Source: Clostridia bacterium (lineage in GTDB: Bacteria > Bacillota > Clostridia > Oscillospirales > Acutalibacteraceae). Taken from it: 64,000 bases of DNA. Positions within the stretch are counted from its first letter, which is position 1; each line of letters starts with the position of its first letter. Shown piece after piece: positions 25,560-32,488 of this stretch. A model generated the notes under the pieces. It was given only the letters and a program-made list of their open reading frames with translations. It ran no database searches and was not told the DNA's origin. Made by a program: the position numbers and the translations under genes. The DNA is taken from contig JAGAQV010000001.1 in NCBI GenBank assembly GCA_017622555.1, forward strand, positions 62,001 to 126,000, read 5' to 3'.

Positions 25560-27173
25560 ATGGAAAACCGTGTTTGGTGGCGCTTTTTTGTGCATAGAAC
25601 AGCGCTTTGCTATTTTTTACTTATTCTACTTTTTTTCACAGGCTTTTTAAGGGTGGCTGTAATTGCAAGAGATGACTATACCGAAGCGCTTAAATCACAC
25701 GGTCGTCTTAAAATGGAAATTTCTTCACTTCGTGGTACGGTTTACGATTGTAATATGTTACCTCTCACTAATACAAAAATCAAAATTGTTGCCTGTGTTA
25801 CCCCCACAAACAGCGCCAAAACAGCTATTAGCGCCGTATTAGAGGGTGAAGAGCTTAAAGATTTGCTGACACGCCTTAGTCACGGCAAGCCTGTAATGTG
25901 CGAAGTACCTGAAATTGTTGACAGCGACGGAATTTACTGCACAACCATTTATTATGATGACACCACAGTTTTAGCGCCTCACACAGTAGGATATGTCAAT
26001 AATGACAACAAAGGTGTAAGCGGTATTCAGGCGGCATTTGACAAGCTTTTATACAGCAACAAATCTGCAAATTTCACCTTTTCGTGTGATGGGCTTGGCA
26101 ATATTTTAGAAGGAATTGACCCCGAAATAAATAACGATTCGTCAGTTGTTGCAAACGGTGTTGTAACAACACTTGACTATAATATCCAAAGTATTATTGA
26201 AGAAACTGCCAACCCATTAAACCGTGGCGCAATTGTTGTGGCTGATGCCGAAACTTTAAAAATCAGGGGCATTGTTTCTCGCCCGAATTTTGATAATTTA
26301 AATATAAGCGAATTTTTAAACGACGCTTCTTCCCCGCTTTTTAACCGTGCGATAAATTGCTATGCCGTTGGTTCATGCTTTAAGCCCTGTATTGCTGCTG
26401 CCGCAATTGAAAACGGGCTTATAAACACAACCTATAACTGTGTAGGTAATATGCAAATTATTGACCGAAGCTTTAATTGTCACAACAGGCTTGGTCACGG
26501 CAGCTTAAATTTAGAATATGCCCTTGCAAATTCCTGCAACACCTACTTTTTTAATTTAGCGCTTAAAACAGGTGCTGACAGCGTTTTTAAAATGGCCGAC
26601 GCTCTTCACTTTGGGCACAAAATAAGGCTTTGTGACGGCATTTACACAGCCGAAGGCACAATTCCAACACTTTTAAAGCTTCAAAACGATGCTCACCTTG
26701 CAAACTTCAGCATCGGGCAGGGCGATTTTACGGCATCTCCCGTTTCAATGCTGACACTGTATTCTGCAATTGCAAACGGCGGAAAGTATTATATGCCAAG
26801 TCTTGTTGAAGGCACTTATGAAAGCGGAAGCTTAAAAAAATACGATGTTGGCTACCCCACAAAAGCTATGGACAGCAAAACTGCTGACTGCATTAAAGCA
26901 TATTTACAAACCGTTATAACTGAGGGTACGGGCGGTGCGGCACAGCCCAAAACAGTTACCGCCGCAGGTAAAACTGCAACAGCGCAAACAGGAAAATTTG
27001 AAAACGGACGTGAAATTCTTTCAAGCTGGTTTTGCGGCTTCTTCCCTGCTGACAAGCCAAAATATATAATTATAGTATTTTGTGAAAATTCTTCACTTCA
27101 AAGTGAATCCTGTGCTGAAATTTTTTCAAAAACAGCGGATGAAATTGCCCAAATAAAAAAGTCTAACACATAA
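25560..27173 (+). CDS. Class B penicillin-binding protein, SpoVD/FtsI-like transpeptidase
   Basis: Cross-links peptidoglycan at the outer membrane face. A membrane anchor is at 14-36, a dimerisation domain follows, and the transpeptidase domain runs from about 220. Motif 1 is SCFK at 272-275, motif 2 SCN at 325-327, and motif 3 is KTA at 471-473 where KTG is the rule (AGKTATAQTGK). At 537 residues with no PASTA repeat it resembles shorter class B enzymes of elongation, division or sporulation. No promoter is visible; the ribosome site lies inside the terminator hairpin just upstream. Confidence 0.88.
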   Translation: MENRVWWRFFVHRTALCYFLLILLFFTGFLRVAVIARDDYTEALKSHGRLKMEISSLRGTVYDCNMLPLTNTKIKIVACVTPTNSAKTAISAVLEGEELKDLLTRLSHGKPVMCEVPEIVDSDGIYCTTIYYDDTTVLAPHTVGYVNNDNKGVSGIQAAFDKLLYSNKSANFTFSCDGLGNILEGIDPEINNDSSVVANGVVTTLDYNIQSIIEETANPLNRGAIVVADAETLKIRGIVSRPNFDNLNISEFLNDASSPLFNRAINCYAVGSCFKPCIAAAAIENGLINTTYNCVGNMQIIDRSFNCHNRLGHGSLNLEYALANSCNTYFFNLALKTGADSVFKMADALHFGHKIRLCDGIYTAEGTIPTLLKLQNDAHLANFSIGQGDFTASPVSMLTLYSAIANGGKYYMPSLVEGTYESGSLKKYDVGYPTKAMDSKTADCIKAYLQTVITEGTGGAAQPKTVTAAGKTATAQTGKFENGREILSSWFCGFFPADKPKYIIIVFCENSSLQSESCAEIFSKTADEIAQIKKSNT

Positions 27174-27185
27174 ATCAAAAAGATG

Positions 27186-27214
27186 TTGATATTTTTACTG
27201 ATTATTGCTATAAT
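27186..27214 (+). promoter_or_regulatory. Promoter of the candidate small RNA
   Basis: TTGATA (27186-27191), 17 bp, TATAAT (27209-27214). It begins 12 bp after the PBP stop codon and predicts a start near 27221. Confidence 0.75.
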
Positions 27215-27220
27215 AATTAT

Positions 27221-27360
27221 GGATTACAAATTGGTAATCTGTTTTTACAACATTTTATTGGCCGATCGGCAATTGGAGCCTAGTACGCCAATTCATTTGT
27301 TGTATTTAAAGATGTTTCGGCTCTACGATTTATATCGTATGCGAAACATCTTTTATTTTT
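27221..27360 (+). ncRNA. Candidate free-standing small RNA, about 140 nt
   Basis: The segment lies between a good promoter and a strong terminator and carries no ORF with a ribosome site. Visible structure: GATTAC/GTAATC (27222-27239); an outer stem TACAACA/TGTTGTA with an inner stem ATTGGC/GCCAAT that encloses GGC/GCC around AATTGGA (27246-27305); and the terminator hairpin. alaS has its own promoter downstream, so this is not simply the alaS leader. It lacks the T-box core GGTGG-ACCGCG, and I could not match it to 6S RNA, SRP RNA or a riboswitch class from memory. Function unknown. Confidence 0.65.
27308..27360 (+). terminator. Terminator of the candidate small RNA
   Basis: AAAGATGTTTCG (27308-27319) pairs perfectly with CGAAACATCTTT (27342-27353); inside, ACGAT/ATCGT adds a second stem. 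The tail is TATTTTT. On the minus strand no T-run follows, so it works on the plus strand. Confidence 0.85.
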
Positions 27361-27379
27361 ATAATACCAGCAATTTCAA

Positions 27380-27408
27380 TTGACAAATATTAACTATAAG
27401 TATATAAT
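27380..27408 (+). promoter_or_regulatory. Promoter of alaS
   Basis: TTGACA (27380-27385), 17 bp, TATAAT (27403-27408): a full consensus, 40 bp upstream of the alaS start. Confidence 0.85.
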
Positions 27409-27448
27409 AATAAAGCATGTTTAAATCTTGAAAAGGGATGTTTTAAAA

Positions 27449-30070
27449 ATGAAATGGACTTCACTTAACGACCTTCGTGAAAGCTATCTTTCCTTCTTTG
27501 AGGAAAAGGGACATTTACGCCTTGGTAGCTTTTCGTTGGTACCAAATAACGACAAATCCTTACTGCTCATAAATTCGGGTATGGCACCGATGAAAAAGTA
27601 CTTCACGGGCGAGGTTACCCCACCCCGCAACCGTGTTACCACCTGTCAAAAGTGCATTCGCACACCCGACCTTGAACGTGTTGGTATTACCGCGCGTCAC
27701 GGTACATTTTTTGAAATGCTTGGTAACTTTTCCTTCGGTGACTACTTTAAAAACGAGGCTATTCCGTGGGCTTGGGAATATTTGACCAAAACGCTAGAAA
27801 TTCCCGAAGAACTTTTATGGCCTTCTGTTTATGAAGAGGACGACGAAGCCTACGCTTTATGGCGTGACGTTATCGGTGTGCCCGAAGAACGCATTGTAAG
27901 AATGGGTAAAGAGGATAACTTCTGGGAACACGGCACTGGTCCTTGCGGTCCTTGTAGCGAAATTTACTTTGACCGTGGCGAAAAATATGGCTGTGGCAGT
28001 CCTGACTGTAAGCCAGGCTGTGACTGTGACAGATATATGGAAATTTGGAACAACGTATTTTCACAGTTTAACAATATGGGTGACGGCACCTATACCGAGC
28101 TTGAACATAAAAACATTGATACAGGTATGGGTCTTGAACGCCTTGCTTGTGTAATGCAGGGTGTTGACAATATGTTCGAGGTTGACACCATCAGAAACAT
28201 TCTTGATAAGGTTTGCGCTATTTCTGGAAAAGAATACGGCAAGGAACATTCTACTGACGTTTCTATTCGTGCTATTACTGACCACGCCCGCGCCGCAACC
28301 TTTATGATAAGCGACGGTATTATTCCTTCAAACGAAGGCCGCGGTTATGTTTTACGCCGTATAATTCGCCGTGCTGTTCGCCACGGTAAGCTTATTGACA
28401 TTAACCGCCCATTCTTTATGGAGCTTTGTGACTGCGTTATTAACGAAAACAAGTCCGGCTACCCAGAGCTTGTTGAAAAGAAAGAGCTTATTACAAAGGT
28501 TATCACTAATGAAGAAGCTTCATTTAACAAAACAATTGACCAAGGTCTTTCAATGCTTGAATCCCTTACCAAAAACGGCGGTATGCTTTCAGGTGAAGAT
28601 GCATTCAAGCTTTATGACACCTACGGCTTCCCTATTGACTTAACCGTTGATATTTTGGCCGAAAAAGGTATGACCGTTGATGAAGAAAAGTTTAAGGCAC
28701 TTATGAACGAGCAACGCCAAAAGGCAAGGGATGCCCGCAAGGCTTCTGACGGTGAAAGCTGGAAATCTAACGATTTAACCTTTGAGAATATCGGCGCTAC
28801 CGAATTTTTTGGCTATACTGACGATAAGTGTGATGCCAAGGTTTTGGATATTGTAGTGGACAGTGAACACACCTTAACCGCAACAAGCGGTAACAAGGCA
28901 ATTATAGTGCTTGATAAAACTGTTTGCTATGCTGAAAGCGGCGGTCAGGTTGGTGACAGCGGTGTTATTACAGCTGACGGCTTTACATTTAAGGTAAACG
29001 ACGTTAAAAAGAATTCAAGCGGTATTTTCACTCACTTTGGCACAGTTGAAAGCGGTGAAATTTCGGTTGATAGTGATGTAAGCGTCGAAATTGACAACGT
29101 AAAGCGTGCGGCTATTCGCCGTAACCATACTGCCGCTCACCTTTTACAAGCAGGTCTTCGTGCAGTTCTCGGTACTCACGTTGAACAAGCAGGTCAGCTT
29201 GTAAACGAAAAAGCCGTTCGTTTTGACTTTACACACTTCTCCGCCCTTACCGCTGAAGAAATCGCAAAGGTTGAAGCATTTGTAAACAATGCAATTTTAA
29301 GCGGTATTGAAGTTATGAATAAAGAAATGCCCATTGCTGAGGCTAAAAAGCTTGGTGCAATGGCGCTTTTTGGTGAAAAATACGGTGAGGTTGTTCGTGT
29401 TGTTGCGGCTGCCGATACATCGGTTGAGCTTTGCGGCGGTACCCACGTTGACAACACCGCAAAAATTGGTCTTTTCCACATTGTAAGTGAAAGCAGTGTT
29501 GCGGCAGGTGTTCGCCGTATTGAAGCAGTTACAGGTAACGGTGTGTTAAAGGTGTTATATAATAACATTGCCCTTGCTAATGAAACTGCGGCTGTTTTAA
29601 AAGCGCAAAACGCTAACGAAATTGTCAAGCGTGCCAGCGCTGTAATGACCGACCTTAAGGAAACCCAACGTTTACTTGAAAAAGCCGAAGCAAAGCTTGC
29701 AGGCGGCAAAATTGGCGATATTTTAAACGCTGCTGTAGAAGTTAACGATATTAAAGTTGCATTTGCTAAAATTGACGGCACTGCTGATGATTTACGCAAA
29801 ATGGCCGACACCGTTAAGGCTGAAAACGAAGACACTGTTATTGTATTAGCGGCAGTTAACGGCGAAAAGCTTACGTTCTGTGCGGCTTGTGGTAAAACAG
29901 CTGTTGCGAAAGGCGCACACGCAGGTAACCTTGTTCGTGAAATTGCTAAAATTTGCGGTGGTAACGGCGGCGGAAAGCCTGACAGCGCAATGGCAGGCGG
30001 TAAGGATGCTTCTAAAGTACAAGAAGCGCTTGAAAGTGTTCCCGCCGTTTTAAAGGAGATGCTTAAATAA
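27449..30070 (+). CDS. alaS: Alanyl-tRNA synthetase
   Basis: Class II synthetase that charges tRNA-Ala. The 873-residue protein has the N-terminal catalytic core (FFEEKGHLRLGSFSLVP, MAPMKKYFTG, RHGTFFEMLGNFSFGDYFK), the editing domain with RNHTAAHLLQAGLR and the zinc site CGGTHVDNT, and the C-terminal C-Ala domain ending in GGGKPDSAMAGGKD. A TTG at 27428 would add seven residues, but ATG 27449 follows AAAGGGATG and matches the usual start. It has its own consensus promoter and leads into the HIT gene without a gap. Confidence 0.98.
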   Translation: MKWTSLNDLRESYLSFFEEKGHLRLGSFSLVPNNDKSLLLINSGMAPMKKYFTGEVTPPRNRVTTCQKCIRTPDLERVGITARHGTFFEMLGNFSFGDYFKNEAIPWAWEYLTKTLEIPEELLWPSVYEEDDEAYALWRDVIGVPEERIVRMGKEDNFWEHGTGPCGPCSEIYFDRGEKYGCGSPDCKPGCDCDRYMEIWNNVFSQFNNMGDGTYTELEHKNIDTGMGLERLACVMQGVDNMFEVDTIRNILDKVCAISGKEYGKEHSTDVSIRAITDHARAATFMISDGIIPSNEGRGYVLRRIIRRAVRHGKLIDINRPFFMELCDCVINENKSGYPELVEKKELITKVITNEEASFNKTIDQGLSMLESLTKNGGMLSGEDAFKLYDTYGFPIDLTVDILAEKGMTVDEEKFKALMNEQRQKARDARKASDGESWKSNDLTFENIGATEFFGYTDDKCDAKVLDIVVDSEHTLTATSGNKAIIVLDKTVCYAESGGQVGDSGVITADGFTFKVNDVKKNSSGIFTHFGTVESGEISVDSDVSVEIDNVKRAAIRRNHTAAHLLQAGLRAVLGTHVEQAGQLVNEKAVRFDFTHFSALTAEEIAKVEAFVNNAILSGIEVMNKEMPIAEAKKLGAMALFGEKYGEVVRVVAAADTSVELCGGTHVDNTAKIGLFHIVSESSVAAGVRRIEAVTGNGVLKVLYNNIALANETAAVLKAQNANEIVKRASAVMTDLKETQRLLEKAEAKLAGGKIGDILNAAVEVNDIKVAFAKIDGTADDLRKMADTVKAENEDTVIVLAAVNGEKLTFCAACGKTAVAKGAHAGNLVREIAKICGGNGGGKPDSAMAGGKDASKVQEALESVPAVLKEMLK

Positions 30071-30412
30071 ATGAACGACTGTTTATTTTGCAAAATTATA
30101 AAGGGCGAAATTCCAAGCACAAAGGTTTACGAAAACGATTACGTTTATGCCTTTTTGGATATTGACCCTCAGGCCCCTTTCCACGCAATTGTTGTTCCTA
30201 AAATTCACATTAAATCGGCCGATGAAATAAACGCTGAAAACAGCCTTTATATTGCTAAAATTTTTGAAGCAATAGCTGAAATTGCAAGAAAAGAAAATTT
30301 AGAAAACGGTTACCGTGTCGTTAATAACTGCGGTGAGGACGGCGGTCAGACTGTTGGTCATATTCATTTCCATTTGCTTGCAAGAAGAAACCTACAATGG
30401 CCTCCCGGCTGA
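30071..30412 (+). CDS. HIT family nucleotide hydrolase (HinT-like)
   Basis: 113-residue protein hydrolysing nucleoside phosphoramidates or aminoacyl-AMP. The histidine triad is His97-x-His99-x-His101 in HIHFHLLA; the N-terminal CLFC at 4-7 probably binds zinc. It directly follows alaS (ATG one base after the stop), an apt place since HinT relatives act on aminoacyl-adenylates made by synthetases. That functional link is inference. Confidence 0.93.
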   Translation: MNDCLFCKIIKGEIPSTKVYENDYVYAFLDIDPQAPFHAIVVPKIHIKSADEINAENSLYIAKIFEAIAEIARKENLENGYRVVNNCGEDGGQTVGHIHFHLLARRNLQWPPG

Positions 30413-30435
30413 TAAATATTAAGGAGATGCAAAAA

Positions 30436-30975
30436 ATGTCTGAATATTATACTTTAAAAATTGCAGGACTTGAAAGACAGCTTGAAAAGTTCCCCGTAAG
30501 CGATAAATTAGACATTGCCGCTTTTATTATTTTCGGTGATGTTGAGCTTACCGTTAAAGCAACCGAAGAATTACTTAAAAAGGTCCCCGAATTTGACGTT
30601 ATCATTACGCCCGAAGCTAAAAGTATTCCCATCGCTTACGAAATGGCAAGACAGTCAGGCAAGCCTTACATAATTGCCCGTAAAGGCGTTAAGGTTTATA
30701 TGCGTAACCCCTTGTCTGTTTCGGTTAACTCAATTACTACTCAAAACGAACAGCACCTCTACCTTGGCGAGACCGAGGTTAATATGATTAAGGGCAAAAA
30801 GGTGCTTATTGTTGATGACGTTATCAGCACAGGTGAATCACTTACTGCTGTAAGAAACCTTGTCAGCGCCGCTGGTGCTATTGAAGCCGCTTCCTGCGCT
30901 TTCTTGGCCGAGGGTGATGCCGCCGACCGTGACGACATTATCTTCCTTGAAAAGCTTCCCCTTTTCTTTAAATAA
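30436..30975 (+). CDS. apt: Adenine phosphoribosyltransferase-like protein
   Basis: 179-residue type I phosphoribosyltransferase, probably converting adenine and PRPP to AMP. The PRPP loop VLIVDDVISTGESL lies near residues 125-138 and DVIITPEAKSIPIAYEMA near 55-72 matches the Apt N-terminal half. A hypoxanthine/xanthine enzyme is a weaker alternative. The ATG at 30436 follows AAGGAG by nine bases; earlier in-frame starts lie inside the HIT gene. A terminator follows. Confidence 0.85.
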   Translation: MSEYYTLKIAGLERQLEKFPVSDKLDIAAFIIFGDVELTVKATEELLKKVPEFDVIITPEAKSIPIAYEMARQSGKPYIIARKGVKVYMRNPLSVSVNSITTQNEQHLYLGETEVNMIKGKKVLIVDDVISTGESLTAVRNLVSAAGAIEAASCAFLAEGDAADRDDIIFLEKLPLFFK

Positions 30976-30993
30976 ATTCTTTTGAAAAATTAT

Positions 30994-31023
30994 ACTCCTG
31001 TGGGATACCACAGGAGTTTTTTA
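30994..31023 (+). terminator. Intrinsic terminator after apt
   Basis: ACTCCTGTGG / CCACAGGAGT with a GATA loop, followed by TTTTTT. It closes the alaS-HIT-apt unit. Confidence 0.92.
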
Positions 31024-31033
31024 ATTATATAAA

Positions 31034-31588
31034 CTATATAAATTCCGTTAATTTTCGGCTAAGTTCGGCAATTGGAAGACCCACAATGTTAAAATAATCC
31101 CCTCGAATTTCCTTTACAAGCAAAGCGCCTTTAGCTTGAATACCATAACTACCCGCCTTGTCATAAGGCTCGTCAGTGTCGAGATAAGCGTTAATTTCTT
31201 CATCGGTCAAAGGGTAAAACTCAACCTCGCTTTTAACCGAAAAGCTAACTGTTTTATCGCCATTCACAATTGCACAGCCCGTAACAACAATATGTGTATT
31301 ACCTGACAGCATTTTAAGCATTTCATATGCGTTTTGACGGTCTTTGGGCTTGCCTAAAATTACATCACCCAATATAACCGAGGTGTCAGCACCAATAACA
31401 ATATCGTTAGGGTGTTTTTTTGCAATATCCTGCGCTTTAATTTTTGCAAGATATTCAGGGCTTTCAATTACGCCAACATTATTCGGCACAATTTCTTCTA
31501 TATCAGAAGGTATTATCTTAAAATCAGGCGTTATTACCGCAAGAAGCTCTCGCCTGCGAGGTGACTGTGATGCTAAAATTATACTCAT
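31034..31588 (-). CDS. maf: Maf family nucleotide pyrophosphatase
   Basis: 184-residue house-cleaning enzyme hydrolysing dTTP, UTP or modified nucleotides. The N-terminal LASQSPRRRELL at 5-16 is the Maf signature; VIGADTSVILG near 64 holds the catalytic Asp and AGSYGIQAKGA near 145 is the third motif. dTTP/UTP specificity (YhdE type) is likely but not certain. No mreBCD or radC neighbours here. Start ATG follows GAGGAAAA. Confidence 0.93.
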   Translation of the reverse strand: MSIILASQSPRRRELLAVITPDFKIIPSDIEEIVPNNVGVIESPEYLAKIKAQDIAKKHPNDIVIGADTSVILGDVILGKPKDRQNAYEMLKMLSGNTHIVVTGCAIVNGDKTVSFSVKSEVEFYPLTDEEINAYLDTDEPYDKAGSYGIQAKGALLVKEIRGDYFNIVGLPIAELSRKLTEFI

Positions 31589-31629
31589 TTTTCCTCCTCA
31601 TTAAGCCAATATTTAAAAGCATTTTAAAA

Positions 31630-32427
31630 TCAAATACCTGCCACAAACGATGGAAAGCTTTCGTCGTTTAATTTTTTAATCTTTTCGTTATATTCCTTTA
31701 TTGAATGTAAAGCGTGTAAAACGTAACACATTACAAAATAAGGCAATGTAAAAATTAAAGGGATAAATAAAAATGATAAAATTATCCATAAAATTAGGCT
31801 GAACGCTAAAAAGATAAAATCCAAAACAGAGGCACGGGCAATTACTGCTGACATATGAATTGCTTCCTCAGCGTCCATTTGGTCGTCAGCAATAACCAAA
31901 ATTGGCGCAAGATAAAACCGCAAAAAAGTAATTACTGTAAGCACAGTGCCTATGGTCGAAAAGAAATTAACGAGATATGCTAAGTGCTGTGACCAAATTG
32001 GAATTGAGATTTGCAAAAAATCATAAAGCTCTTGGCTGGAAATTACATATATTGCAATTGCAGGTAGAAAATATAAAAACGCAAATCCTAAAAGTCTTAT
32101 AGCCAGTATAAAGCAAAGTCTTATAGCTTTACGATAGGCAACAGCGCTTGAAAAATAATAAAACGCTGAGGCGGGAGCTTCATTCATTCTGCCGTGCATT
32201 CGCCAAAAATAGCGAAACACACCAAGCGTTAACGGTCCACACAGCAAGACGGTTAAAAAAAGCGCTATAAGGCTTGCGGCAATTTCGCCAATAACAAGAC
32301 TTAAAACCCAACCAATATTTTGAATTATTAAAAATGAAATCAGTGCCATTAAAGTAGTAATAATGGCGCTTATCCAATTACCACGAAGCGTAGCTTTTGC
32401 TTCGGTTTTTATTGAGGTAATACCCAC
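31630..32427 (-). CDS. DUF975-like polytopic membrane protein
   Basis: 265 residues, about six membrane segments (roughly 20-45, 48-75, 105-130, 150-175, 200-222, 222-245). The N-terminal KTEAKATLRGNWISAIITTL matches the start of the DUF975 family of glycine-poor clostridial membrane proteins; function unknown. Starts at GTG 12 nt after AAGGAG. It has its own promoter with a palindrome over the -10. Confidence 0.78.
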   Translation of the reverse strand: MGITSIKTEAKATLRGNWISAIITTLMALISFLIIQNIGWVLSLVIGEIAASLIALFLTVLLCGPLTLGVFRYFWRMHGRMNEAPASAFYYFSSAVAYRKAIRLCFILAIRLLGFAFLYFLPAIAIYVISSQELYDFLQISIPIWSQHLAYLVNFFSTIGTVLTVITFLRFYLAPILVIADDQMDAEEAIHMSAVIARASVLDFIFLAFSLILWIILSFLFIPLIFTLPYFVMCYVLHALHSIKEYNEKIKKLNDESFPSFVAGI

Positions 32428-32448
32428 TGTTGTAAACTTCTCCTTATA

Positions 32449-32488
32449 TATACTGCTAACAGTATACCATTGAAATGTATAAAAACAA
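32449..32488 (-). promoter_or_regulatory. Promoter of the DUF975 gene with a palindrome over the -10
   Basis: Minus strand TTGTTT (32488-32483), 16 bp, TATACT (32466-32461). The -10 is the left half of TATACTGTTAGCAGTATA (32466-32449), a perfect 7-bp dyad with a 4-nt centre. This could be an operator. Confidence 0.5.

Noticed and set aside
27183..27383. 66-codon frame over the small RNA
   Set aside because: Its ATG is inside the promoter, it has no ribosome site and it runs through the terminator hairpin; no protein-like composition.
29194..30120. 308-codon frame antisense to alaS
   Set aside because: It mirrors the codon pattern of alaS, is low in complexity (Ala, Ser, Thr) and has no ribosome site; a shadow of the real gene.
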